Position numbers and translations under genes: made by a program
In this document: in pieces, positions 55,430-62,477 of the stretch
Layout: every line of letters starts with the position of its first letter
Position numbering within the stretch: position 1 is the first letter of the stretch
Assembly (NCBI GenBank): GCA_035477115.1
Contig: DATIKW010000008.1
Span: 1 to 62,477 of the forward strand
Origin: UBA995 sp035477115
GTDB lineage: Bacteria; Bacillota; Sulfobacillia; UBA995
DNA length: 62,477 bases
Direction: 5' to 3'
The notes under the pieces: generated by a model
Told to the model about the DNA's origin: nothing
Databases searched by the model: none
What the model saw: only the letters and a program-made list of their open reading frames with translations

Positions 55430-56002
55430 TCAGATCGTTGCCTGGACAGCCTGCTCCAGCTGATGGCGAAGTTTGCGCGCGAACTCGCCCAGACCGGCGA
55501 CCTTGGCCACGCTGGTCAGCCCGGTGAACTCTTCCACGAGGGCGGCGAGGGCCTGGAGTTCTCCGGTGAGGAGTTCGAGTCGCTTACGGTATTCCTCCAC
55601 CTCAGACGCGAGTTGTTCGCGCTCCCGCCGCAGGGCTTCGACCTCTTCCGCCCGTTCGCCCCGCCGCTGCCCATCGGCCGCCAGGGCCGCCAGCGTCTTC
55701 ATCCCGCTGAGCAGGCCTGCAAGGTCCACTCCGGACACCTGGGACGCATCGCGGAGGAAAGCGCCGAGGTCTTCGAGGGCGGTGTCGGCCGGCGATTCGG
55801 CTCCCGCCTGCCCGATGCGTTGCCGCCGATAGTACTTGGCCCGAGCGGTATGGAATGACAACCCCCTTTCCCGGCAGAAATCCCGGATCACGGCGGAGAT
55901 GGGACGGTCATCCCGATCGCGGATGCGGGTCCAGAGTTGCTCCTCGGTCCCGGCCGACCAGAGGTTGCGCTTGCGCGGACGGGGAAGCGTGCTGACAGCC
56001 AA
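55430..56002 (-). CDS. Putative DNA-binding protein with Myb/SANT-like N-terminus and coiled coil
   Basis: 190 residues from a TTG at 56002 (AGAGGGGG 9 bases upstream). N-terminal 15-60: LWSAGTEEQLWTRI, ISAVIRDFCRERGLSFHTARAKYYR, like the SANT-type helical unit of the RsfA/YlbO sporulation regulators. A middle helical segment and a long heptad-rich coiled coil (RGERAEEVEALRREREQLASE onwards) follow, and an ALVEEFTGLTSVAKVAGLGEF end. Possibly a prespore regulator like RsfA, but the match is by pattern only. Ends 61 bases after the convergent decarboxylase gene. Confidence 0.6.
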   Translation of the reverse strand: MAVSTLPRPRKRNLWSAGTEEQLWTRIRDRDDRPISAVIRDFCRERGLSFHTARAKYYRRQRIGQAGAESPADTALEDLGAFLRDASQVSGVDLAGLLSGMKTLAALAADGQRRGERAEEVEALRREREQLASEVEEYRKRLELLTGELQALAALVEEFTGLTSVAKVAGLGEFARKLRHQLEQAVQATI

Positions 56003-56230
56003 CCTGACAACCCCCTCTTCATGTCCTGCCGGCTATTGTTCCCGGGTCGTCAGGGAGTATATGTAACAGCTGGCGGGATCTTGCCGCCCCGCCTAGCGGT
56101 TGCGCGGCAAGCCACCGCTAAGCCCAGGGCCGACCAGCAGCGAGAGAACCGTGTAATACCGATTGAGCAGAGACAATCCCTCCGGCGCCTCACGGTACAG
56201 TCTCAAGGAGATATCATCCCTTACAAGAAT

Positions 56231-56248
56231 GCCGCACGCGGGTGCGGC
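56231..56248 (-). terminator. Possible terminator hairpin after the GT4 gene
   Basis: Minus strand GCCGCAC, 4-base loop, GTGCGGC, followed by ATTCTTGT: a 7-bp stem 28 bases downstream of the GT4 stop. The T-content after it is modest. The 273-base gap 56003-56275 otherwise holds no gene I can support. Confidence 0.4.
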
Positions 56249-56275
56249 TTCGACGTAGGGTCTGTTTCGCAGCAT

Positions 56276-57421
56276 CTAGCTGTTCCGACGCTGGGTGTTG
56301 CCCGCCACCAGTTCGCGGTAGATATTCTCCCACAGCGCCGCTATCCGATCGAGGGCGTGCTCGGATTCCATACGAGCACGCCCCGCCTGGCCCATCTGCC
56401 ATCGCTCTGGCTCGCCCAACCCCATCAGGTCCAGCATCTTGCGCGCCAGGGAGTCCGGGTCGCTGGGGGGTACCAGAAAACCGCTACTGCCGTCGCGAAC
56501 CACCTCGCGGTTGCCCCCGGTATCGGTGGCGACGATGGGCAGACCGCTGGCCGAGGCCTCCAGCAGGACCAGGGGCATGCCTTCCCAGGCGGAGGACATC
56601 ACGTAAGCGTCAGCGGCCCGCATCAGGTCAGGCACATCGTCCCGGAGCCCGAGAAGACGGATCCTGCCGGTAACGCCGAGGTCTGCCACCATTCGCTCCA
56701 CTTGTGGGCGGCAAGAACCCTCACCGGCAACCAACAGCACGGAGGTCGGGTGCTGGTCGCCGACCTTGGCGAAAGCCTTGACCAGGCTCGGGTAGTCCTT
56801 GGCCGGCTCGAGTCTCCCCACTGCCAGCCAGATGAATCGCTGCTTGAGCCCGAGCCGGTCACGCAAGGCTTGGCGAATGGCCGGATCCGGGCGGTACCGG
56901 TCGAGGTCTACGGCGTTGGGGATGACCAACAGTCGGGCCGGGCTGACAGCCCTGACCCGAAGATAGCGATCACCTCCGGCCCGGCTGACGTGGGTGGTGA
57001 GGTCGCTCAGTCGATCGGTAAGGCGGTAGCCAAACTCCCGCCAAACGCCACCTTCGTTGATGCTGTGGGCGGTTGAGATCAGCGCCGGCACCGGGCTGGC
57101 CATCCTCGTAACCCTGCCCAGTAGATTCGCGTGAACCATGTGGCAATGCAGCACTTGGGTTCGCCACTGCCGGAGAATACGCGCCAACCCGAATACCGCC
57201 CTGGGGTCAGGAACCTTGCGCCGCATCCCCAGCGAGGCGATAGGAATGCCGCTAGCGCCCAAAAGATCGGTGTAATCCTTGGGAGCGAGCATGGATACCA
57301 CGCCCACTTCCCAGCAGCGCCGGGCCAGCCAGGTAGCGAGGCTTACCACCGTGGTCTCGGCACCTCCACGGGCGAGGTCGGTCAGGAGAAAGGTCACTGC
57401 CGGATTGCGGTGCCGGTTCAG
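56276..57421 (-). CDS. Glycosyltransferase, GT4 family (CTG start proposed)
   Basis: 381 residues from a CTG at 57421, which overlaps the stop of the preceding small frame as CTGA and follows AAGGGG by 7 bases; GTG 57397 is the first ordinary start and gives 373 residues. Both keep FLLTDLARGGAETTVV, the N-terminal Rossmann strand of GT4. GT-B C-terminal domain: LAVGRLEPAKDYPSLVKA, EGMPLVLLEASASGLPIVAT and GSSGFLVPPSDPDSLA. It transfers a nucleotide-sugar unit to a surface polysaccharide or lipid-linked oligosaccharide at the cytoplasmic side. Confidence 0.9.
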   Translation of the reverse strand: MNRHRNPAVTFLLTDLARGGAETTVVSLATWLARRCWEVGVVSMLAPKDYTDLLGASGIPIASLGMRRKVPDPRAVFGLARILRQWRTQVLHCHMVHANLLGRVTRMASPVPALISTAHSINEGGVWREFGYRLTDRLSDLTTHVSRAGGDRYLRVRAVSPARLLVIPNAVDLDRYRPDPAIRQALRDRLGLKQRFIWLAVGRLEPAKDYPSLVKAFAKVGDQHPTSVLLVAGEGSCRPQVERMVADLGVTGRIRLLGLRDDVPDLMRAADAYVMSSAWEGMPLVLLEASASGLPIVATDTGGNREVVRDGSSGFLVPPSDPDSLARKMLDLMGLGEPERWQMGQAGRARMESEHALDRIAALWENIYRELVAGNTQRRNS

Positions 57422-57588
57422 ATGATCACCCCTTCGTGTATGACCAGCCGTCTGACTTGCTCCCGGTCATTCGCGCCACTGTATTGGTGCAGACTTGGGG
57501 GACCGTACCCTGACTGACGGGAATTGACTGGTGCCGTGGCGCCATGTACGTTCTCGACGGAGACGCGGATAGCCTCCTCGTCAGGCAA
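57418..57588 (-). other. Possible 3' remnant of a gene upstream of the GT4
   Basis: An open frame of 56 codons (TTG 57588, no ribosome binding site) ends in TGA at 57418 overlapping the GT4 CTG. It reads PDEEAIRVSVENVHGATAP, NSRQSGYGPPSLHQYSGANDR, then EQVRRLVIHEGVII. The tail looks protein-like and the tight junction resembles coupled operon genes, but it has no start region. It might be the end of a lost glycosyltransferase-locus gene. Not recognised. Confidence 0.35.
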
Positions 57589-57893
57589 GGCCTGAGACTA
57601 TGTGGACAAATGCCTTTCGGAGTGAAGCGGAGAGCGGTCCTCTGGTGTCAGTAGGTCTGGTGCTCGCCATCGGGATGCTGGAAGACGGTTATCGGAACGT
57701 GCTGCGCTCGGACACAGGGTCTGCGGGAATCGAGATCGATGAAGACTGGAAGACAACCAAAAAAGGGCATTTCCCGTTTGACCTAGAACTTGTTTGCATA
57801 CACGTGATTTACCGCCAATTAACTGAGGTTGTGATTGACTAACGCCCGCGAGTGTTCGGTTTGTAGGTCGCTTGCGGGAAGGAGGGCGCTCCC
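57589..57893. other. Intergenic stretch without supported gene
   Basis: About 300 bases, lower in GC than the surroundings (for example AACCAAAAAAGGGC near 57750 and CCAATTAACTGAGG near 57815). I see no RNA gene. Minor promoter-like pieces (TTGACC at 57778) lack a good -10. It carries the ribosome binding site GGAAGGAGGG of the UDP-glucose dehydrogenase gene at its right end. It divides the divergent GT4 and UDP-sugar genes, so promoters for both should be here. Confidence 0.5.
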
Positions 57894-59195
57894 CTGAATC
57901 TGGCAGTCATTGGCACTGGCTATGTGGGATTGGTTGCGGCTGTGTGCCTCGCGGATAGCGGCAATAGGATCATTGGAGTGGACAGTGACACGCAACGGGT
58001 GGCCGAACTCGCGGCAGGTCGGCTATATCTATACGAACCGGGGCTACAGGAACTCCTGGACCGCAACCTCCGGGCGCGCCGCTTGGAGTTCACTCAAGAC
58101 CTCGGCTCAGCCGTCGCTCATGCGGAGGTGCTGTTTATCGCGGTCGGCACTCCCTCAAGTACCGATGGCAGTGCTGACGTGTCTCAGGTCATGGCCGTCG
58201 CAGAGAGCATAGCTGCGATGGCCATGGATCGGAAGGTCGTGGTCATAAAGAGCACCGTACCCGTGGGGACGGCCGACAGGATTGAGGGACTCATCCGCAC
58301 TCGGACCCCTCATGATATCCACGTGGTATCTAATCCGGAGTTCCTCAAGGAAGGGACTGCTCTTCATGACTTCCTACGTCCCGACCGTGTGGTTCTGGGT
58401 GCCGTCAATGAGCGGGCGGTGCAGTCCGTCAAGGAACTCTACGTACCCTTTGTCCGCAGCGGCAACCCGATCCTGGTGATGGATCGGCGGAGTGCCGAGA
58501 TGACCAAGTACGCCGCGAATCTCATGTTGGCGGCTCGTATATCGCTGGTGAACGAGATCGCCAACCTCTGTGAGCGGGTCGGAGCGGATGTTGAGCATGT
58601 CCGACGGGGAATCGGTACCGATAACCGGATCGGTCCAGCTTTTCTCTTCGCGGGGCTGGGGTATGGGGGATCGTGCTTTCCAAAGGACCTCAGAGCCCTG
58701 ATTGCCGCCGGTCGAAGCCAGGAAAGCAGGCTCAGCCTGGCCGAGGCCGTCGACCTAGTGAACCAGGGGCAAAGGCAGCGGTTCCTGGGCAAGATCGACC
58801 GGCACTTTGGCGGCGACCTTAAAGGGCGAAGGGTCGCCATATGGGGGCTAGCCTTCAAGCCTGGTACCGACGATATCCGCGAAGCGCCTTCCATCACGAT
58901 CATCCAGGGTCTCTTGGAACGGGGAGCACTGGTCACCGCCCACGACCCACAGGCAAACGAGACTGCCCGAGCGGTCTTAGGTGGAGCGGTCAAGTTCACG
59001 GAGGAGATGTACGAGGGCCTGCAGGGCGCCGAGGCCCTGATCCTGATCACTGAGTGGCCGTGCTTTCGACAACCAGACCTGGCCCTCATTCGTCGGACCA
59101 TGAAATCCCCCGTCATCTTCGATGGAAGAAACATCTGTGATCCCGCTCAGGTGCGGGGGCTCGGGTTCAAGTACTACGGAATCGGGAGGCCATAG
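57894..59195 (+). CDS. ugd: UDP-glucose 6-dehydrogenase (CTG start)
   Basis: 433 residues. From CTG 57894 (GGAAGGAGGG 7 bases upstream) the N-terminus is NLAVIGTGYVGLVAAVCLAD, the family NAD-binding start; the first ordinary start (57924) would delete the GTGYVG loop, and a TAG lies upstream of the CTG in frame, so CTG is the only reasonable start. Other motifs: VGTPSSTDGSADVSQV, KSTVPVGTADRI, SNPEFLKEG, catalytic Cys in GYGGSCFPKDLRAL, AFKPGTDDIREAPS. It oxidises UDP-glucose to UDP-glucuronate. The next gene converts the product to UDP-xylose. Confidence 0.93.
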   Translation: MNLAVIGTGYVGLVAAVCLADSGNRIIGVDSDTQRVAELAAGRLYLYEPGLQELLDRNLRARRLEFTQDLGSAVAHAEVLFIAVGTPSSTDGSADVSQVMAVAESIAAMAMDRKVVVIKSTVPVGTADRIEGLIRTRTPHDIHVVSNPEFLKEGTALHDFLRPDRVVLGAVNERAVQSVKELYVPFVRSGNPILVMDRRSAEMTKYAANLMLAARISLVNEIANLCERVGADVEHVRRGIGTDNRIGPAFLFAGLGYGGSCFPKDLRALIAAGRSQESRLSLAEAVDLVNQGQRQRFLGKIDRHFGGDLKGRRVAIWGLAFKPGTDDIREAPSITIIQGLLERGALVTAHDPQANETARAVLGGAVKFTEEMYEGLQGAEALILITEWPCFRQPDLALIRRTMKSPVIFDGRNICDPAQVRGLGFKYYGIGRP

Positions 59196-59199
59196 CGAA

Positions 59200-60150
59200 A
59201 TGGGGCTCATGCTGGTGGCCGGCGGTGCGGGGTTCGTCGGTGCCAACCTATGTCGAAAGCTTCTGGCTACCAGCCATGAGGTGTGTTGTCTGGATAGCCT
59301 CGTCACCGGTCGGCAATCGAATATCGAGAGTCTACGGGGACTCCCGGCCTTCACGTTCATCGGCCGGGACATAACCCAGCCCCTTGACCTGGATATCCGC
59401 CCCGAGGTGATTTTCAACCTGGCGTCGCCTGCAAGCCCACGCGACTACCTGAGGCATCCGATAGAGACGCTGGCCGCGGGTGCTTTCGGGACTCATCGCC
59501 TGCTTGAGTTGGCGCGACGCACCAGAGCAATCTTTGTTCTCGCCTCAACCTCAGAGGTATACGGCGATCCGGAAATCCATCCCCAGCCGGAAGCCTACTG
59601 GGGGCGCGTGAACCCGATTGGGCCGCGGAGCGTATATGACGAGGCCAAGCGCTTTGCCGAGGCGATGACCATGGCCTTTCACCGGGAATATGGGACCAGA
59701 GTCCGGATTGCCAGGATCTTCAACACGTACGGCCCTTTCATGCGACCCGACGACGGACGAGTGGTGTCAAATTTTTGCTGGCAGGCAATTCATGGGCTGC
59801 CCCTTACGGTCTACGGCGATGGTAGGCAGACCCGGAGCTTCTGCTACGTAGCAGATCTGGTAGAAGCCCTGTGCCAGCTGCCGGAAGTTGACCACGCTGC
59901 CCCGGTTAACCTGGGCAACCCGGCAGAGACGGACATCCTGAGCTTGGCCGAGCGGATCATAGCGATCTCCAGCAGTCAGAGTCGCGTGACCTTCCTGCCT
60001 CTGCCGACCGATGATCCGCGGATTCGGTGCCCGGATATACAGCTAGCCCGCTCCATCTTGGCCTGGGAACCCCGGATGTCCCTAGAGGAGGGTCTCAAAC
60101 AGACGATTGCCTACTTCCGAGCCCTGGCGAGGGGGGTCGTCACCGATTAA
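59200..60150 (+). CDS. uxs: NAD-dependent epimerase/dehydratase, UDP-glucuronate decarboxylase (UDP-xylose synthase) type
   Basis: 316 residues from ATG 59200 (GGGAGG upstream; longer frame to 59122 overlaps ugd). SDR fold: VAGGAGFVGANLCRKLL, catalytic VYDEAKRFAEA (YxxxK), ARIFNTYGPFMRPDDGRVVSNF. These segments are closest in pattern to UXS. The preceding ugd gene supplies its substrate. UDP-xylose would feed a xylose-containing surface polymer. A related 4,6-dehydratase or epimerase cannot be excluded. Confidence 0.88.
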   Translation: MGLMLVAGGAGFVGANLCRKLLATSHEVCCLDSLVTGRQSNIESLRGLPAFTFIGRDITQPLDLDIRPEVIFNLASPASPRDYLRHPIETLAAGAFGTHRLLELARRTRAIFVLASTSEVYGDPEIHPQPEAYWGRVNPIGPRSVYDEAKRFAEAMTMAFHREYGTRVRIARIFNTYGPFMRPDDGRVVSNFCWQAIHGLPLTVYGDGRQTRSFCYVADLVEALCQLPEVDHAAPVNLGNPAETDILSLAERIIAISSSQSRVTFLPLPTDDPRIRCPDIQLARSILAWEPRMSLEEGLKQTIAYFRALARGVVTD

Positions 60151-60496
60151 GGATACTCAGTTTTGGGCAGTCGGGTTGGCAGCGATCTGCGCGTTGCTGG
60201 GGTCCGCCGGGCAACTCCTGTTCCGGCTGGGGTCGGCGACGGTGACGCTGAGTCCGTGGACCTGGATCGCCAACACTCGAATCGTTGGCGGGATGGTCTT
60301 GTACGGTCTCTCCGCCATCCTGTTTGTGGTAGCCTTACGACACGGTAGGCTGTCGGTCCTCTACCCCGTGATCGCGACGAGCTACGTCTGGGTAGCCCTA
60401 TTAGCCCACTTCGTTCTGCGCGAACCGGTATCCCCGGTGCAGTGGGTGGGATTGCTGCTGATCCTCGCGGGCGTTACACTCGCCATAAGGAGTTGA
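60107..60496 (+). CDS. Small EamA/SMR-like membrane protein (ArnE/ArnF-like)
   Basis: Four transmembrane helices (WAVGLAAICALLGSAGQLLF; IVGGMVLYGLSAILFVVALR; LSVLYPVIATSYVWVALLAHF; PVQWVGLLLILAGVTLAI), one EamA half, like SMR drug transporters or the ArnE/F flippase subunits for lipid-linked aminosugar. Start uncertain: TTG 60107 is within uxs, and an ATT at 60145 with GAGGGGGG upstream is possible. The location between UDP-sugar genes and a GT2 suggests transport of an undecaprenyl-linked sugar. Confidence 0.78.
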   Translation: MPTSEPWRGGSSPIKDTQFWAVGLAAICALLGSAGQLLFRLGSATVTLSPWTWIANTRIVGGMVLYGLSAILFVVALRHGRLSVLYPVIATSYVWVALLAHFVLREPVSPVQWVGLLLILAGVTLAIRS

Positions 60497-60502
60497 TCTG
60501 CG

Positions 60503-61246
60503 CTGAGAGTATCGGTCGTCATTCCCGTCTACAACGAACGGCCCTACATCGAAGAGGTGTTGAGGCGTGTCCAAGCAGTTGGGTACAACAAGGAGATTAT
60601 CGTGGTCGACGACGGGTCTACGGACGGTACTCGTGAGTACCTTGCCAACCTGTCAGGACAGGTGCCGGCCGCAGAAAGGCGTGACCCTAGTGTTGCTGCG
60701 GATGGTTTGGTCATCCTGTTCAATGAGCGAAACTTCGGGAAGGGTTGGAGCTTACGCCGTGGCTTTGAGGTGGCCACCGGCGAGGTAGTGATCGTCCAGG
60801 ATGCCGATTTGGAGTATGACCCGCATGACTACCCTGCGCTGCTGGCGCCCATCGAGCGGGGGATTGCGGACGTCGTGTACGGCTCGCGGTTTCTGGGCGG
60901 TCCCCACCGCGTCCTGTACTACTGGCACTATGTCGGCAACCGCTTGCTAACCACCCTGTCCAACATGCTCACCAACGTCAACTTGACTGATATGGAGACG
61001 TGTTACAAGGCTTTCCGTAGCGAGGTTCTGCAGTCGCTTGTGCTGACGGAAAGGGGCTTCAATATCGAACCCGAGATAACGGCGAAGGTTGCACGGGGTA
61101 ACTGGAGGATATACGAGGTACCGATCTCGTACCACGGCCGAACTTATGCAGAGGGGAAGAAGATCCGGTGGGTGGATGGAGTACGGGCCATCTGTGCCAT
61201 CCTTCGCCACAATCTGCTACCGCAGCGCCGGGGTAACCGCAGGTGA
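60503..61246 (+). CDS. Glycosyltransferase family 2 (polyprenyl-phosphate sugar transferase type; CTG start)
   Basis: 247 residues. From CTG 60503, AAGGAG is 10 bases upstream, and the frame begins RVSVVIPVYNERPYIEEVL, the GT2 N-terminus; the nearest upstream in-frame codons are a TGA and no ordinary start, while ATG-like starts inside (60557) lose the first strand. Donor site: VVDDGSTDGT, and VQDADLEYDPHDYP (DxD-type); TDMETCYKAFR is typical of the DPM1/dolichol-phosphate-mannose-synthase-like subgroup. It likely makes a polyprenyl-phosphate sugar from UDP-sugar for the membrane transferase that follows. Confidence 0.92.
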   Translation: MRVSVVIPVYNERPYIEEVLRRVQAVGYNKEIIVVDDGSTDGTREYLANLSGQVPAAERRDPSVAADGLVILFNERNFGKGWSLRRGFEVATGEVVIVQDADLEYDPHDYPALLAPIERGIADVVYGSRFLGGPHRVLYYWHYVGNRLLTTLSNMLTNVNLTDMETCYKAFRSEVLQSLVLTERGFNIEPEITAKVARGNWRIYEVPISYHGRTYAEGKKIRWVDGVRAICAILRHNLLPQRRGNRR

Positions 61247-62477
61247 GCGAGCGCCCGGAGCCCCTGTTCCGGGGTATTTTTCTCGTACCGCCCGGCTCGC
61301 CCCGAAGACCGCCCCCGCCGCGTCGCATCGCAGGAGCCTCACCACCCCTTCGCATGCGTGGTGTGGAGAAGATGGCTCTCCTACTGATCATCTTGGTCGC
61401 GGCCGCCGGGGTTTGGACCATGCCCGAGTGGGGCAGAGACAAGGAGTTCGACGACGAAATGGCTATCAGCAATAGCCAGGTCCTCCTCAATACCGGGTTC
61501 GACTTCGGGAGAATGTTCTTCCGTTCGCGCCAGCGCCCGGCCTTCGTATTCTTCGTGATGCCCGTTGTGGCCATGTTTCCCAATGACGATCTGGTCTTTG
61601 AGGGCAGGAGCCCTTCGGATTTCGGCAAGCGAGTCTGGCAAGTCTACTGGCGTGAGGGGAGAAAGGTATTTCCCGAGATCAGCCAGCTAATGATGGCGGT
61701 CTTCTTGGCGTCGTTCGTGGGGCTGTTTTTCGTTTTCAGGCATTTCACCCGGGAGACGGCCCTCAGCGGCCTGATGACCTTGCTGACCCTGTACTTCCTC
61801 CGTGATGTCCCCAGTGCGGCCGTGTTAACTCAGAGCTTCGGCCTGTTCGTACACGTTGCTGTCGCGCTATCGTTTCTCATGTGGGTCGAAACACCGACCC
61901 CCGGGCGCCTGGCCCTCTCGGCCATGGCGGTCTCCGTCGGCGTTCTGACTAAGGAAGACATCATCGTGTCCTTGGCCGCCGTTCTCGCTTACCAGGCGTA
62001 CCTGGTGCTCCGCAACAGTCCTGTGCTTCGGCAGTTCATCGCCTACTGGCTGGTTGCTGCCGTTCTTCCACTCGCGTGGTATACTTTCGTACTTGACGGG
62101 CTCGCCAGTGAGATCATCGGACTCTACCAGGAACATATCGATACCCAGGCATTGATGGGCTATCCCGGCACGACCTGGTCCATGGGGATATCGTACATGA
62201 AGTCACTTTACTGGCCGGTCTTTCCCATTGTAGTGCCTCTTGCCGTGGCGTACCTGTGTATGAGCAGATTTTCGCGCCTTGCGCTGCAGCTTCCGCACCG
62301 GAGCGGAGCTGGGGCCCTTTTCTTCACCGCGTTGGCCCTTGCCCAGACGTCCGCATTCACGATGCCCTATACCTTTCCTCGATTACTGGTCTACTACGCG
62401 CCGGCCTTTGGCTATTTCGCCATCGCCTCCACAGCGCTGTGCTTCGCCCTGTTGTCGAGGCCGCTCCAGCGACTGAG
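61243..62477 (+). CDS. Polytopic membrane protein, GT39-like glycosyltransferase candidate, 3' end cut by window edge
   Basis: At least 411 codons, GTG start overlapping the GT2 stop (GTGA); ATG 61354 and 61372 are alternatives. The first ~40 residues are Pro/Arg-rich. About eight visible transmembrane helices (LLLIILVAAAGVWTM; MMAVFLASFVGLFFVF; LSAMAVSVGVLTKEDIIVSL; FIAYWLVAAVLPLAWYTFVL; YYAPAFGYFAIASTALCFALL). WGRDKEFDDEMAI in the first loop resembles the acidic DE motif of GT39/ArnT-type transferases that use lipid-linked sugars. The place after a polyprenyl-sugar synthase supports that role. Confidence 0.72.
   Translation, partial: MSERPEPLFRGIFLVPPGSPRRPPPPRRIAGASPPLRMRGVEKMALLLIILVAAAGVWTMPEWGRDKEFDDEMAISNSQVLLNTGFDFGRMFFRSRQRPAFVFFVMPVVAMFPNDDLVFEGRSPSDFGKRVWQVYWREGRKVFPEISQLMMAVFLASFVGLFFVFRHFTRETALSGLMTLLTLYFLRDVPSAAVLTQSFGLFVHVAVALSFLMWVETPTPGRLALSAMAVSVGVLTKEDIIVSLAAVLAYQAYLVLRNSPVLRQFIAYWLVAAVLPLAWYTFVLDGLASEIIGLYQEHIDTQALMGYPGTTWSMGISYMKSLYWPVFPIVVPLAVAYLCMSRFSRLALQLPHRSGAGALFFTALALAQTSAFTMPYTFPRLLVYYAPAFGYFAIASTALCFALLSRPLQRL

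Noticed and set aside
56093..56275. 60-codon minus-strand frame abutting the GT4 stop
   Set aside because: It has a start directly after the GT4 stop but no ribosome binding site, and it contains the possible terminator hairpin; no family recognised.
55937..57076. 379-codon plus-strand frame
   Set aside because: Antisense of the GT4 gene, without family motifs.
57600..57842. 80-codon plus-strand frame upstream of ugd
   Set aside because: Lower GC, no ribosome binding site and no protein-like motif; more likely the intergenic region.
1..62477. tRNA, rRNA, transposase or prophage genes
   Set aside because: I looked for transposase DDE or recombinase motifs in the open frames and for obvious tRNA cloverleaf ends and found none; small RNAs without strong sequence signatures could still be missed.

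Overview
This 62.5 kb window is from a high-GC, endospore-forming member of the Bacillota (Firmicutes). The basis is the sporulation genes spoIID, spoIIID and a spoIIQ-like gene, an mbl-type actin gene beside spoIIID, an S-box (SAM-I) riboswitch, long-form hpf behind a sigma-H-like promoter, Rho-RpmE-PrfA-PrmC-TsaC synteny and SLH-domain surface proteins. I cannot name the genus. No rRNA, tRNA, CRISPR array, phage or insertion sequence was recognised. Most genes are on the minus strand, tightly packed, and often joined by ATGA or GTGA overlaps.

Layout. 1-4.3 kb: an unknown conserved gene cut by the left edge, a PAS/hemerythrin protein, a nucleotidyltransferase-like protein, hpf and a cold-shock gene with a near-consensus promoter and terminator. 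4.4-5.2 kb: a small gene and a decayed nucleotidyltransferase. 5.2-11.5 kb: comF, recD2, a membrane protein, metK and a core-MetE methionine synthase, all downstream of a SAM-I riboswitch with terminator and promoter. 11.5-17.6 kb: fabZ, mbl, spoIIID, spoIIQ-like, spoIID, wecB and a TagO/WecA-type transferase. 17.8-22.5 kb (plus strand): an unusual operon of two SCP2-like lipid-binding proteins around a class III aminotransferase and a split transketolase. 22.2-29.2 kb: a long operon rpmE, DUF1385, prfA, prmC, tsaC, arginine phosphatase, rpiB, dCMP deaminase, MazG-like and a fused nucleotidyltransferase-HEPN gene, headed by a TATAAT promoter. 29.2-32.8 kb: a start-less MNT gene, a LysM/M23 peptidase, rho and a transaldolase. 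32.8-39 kb: an O-antigen-ligase-like TPR protein, a glycoside-hydrolase-like protein and two nitrilase-family genes, one of them without its catalytic triad. 39-49.3 kb: surface genes (subtilase, SLH protein, receptor-type Ser/Thr kinase, beta-propeller lipoprotein) and an SLH protein with 207-bp tandem repeats. 49.5-56 kb: a fused MntA-HepT, a membrane-anchored dCTP-deaminase-fold protein, ahcY, a Ctp protease, an Orn/Lys/Arg decarboxylase-fold enzyme and a putative DNA-binding protein. 56.2 kb to the right edge: an extracellular polysaccharide or cell-surface glycosylation locus (GT4, UDP-glucose dehydrogenase, UDP-xylose synthase, EamA-like flippase subunit, GT2 and a polytopic membrane protein cut by the edge).

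Themes across the window: (i) a 29-bp palindrome occurs four times, three times just downstream of minus-strand stop codons and once in frame inside spoIIQ; (ii) four nucleotidyltransferase/HEPN toxin-antitoxin-like loci, each carrying some lesion or odd structure; (iii) at least four genes whose conserved N-terminus and ribosome binding site point to a CTG start codon; (iv) methyl-cycle genes (core MetE, metK, ahcY), with the first two under SAM control. The most novel-looking unit is the SCP2 / aminotransferase / split-transketolase operon.
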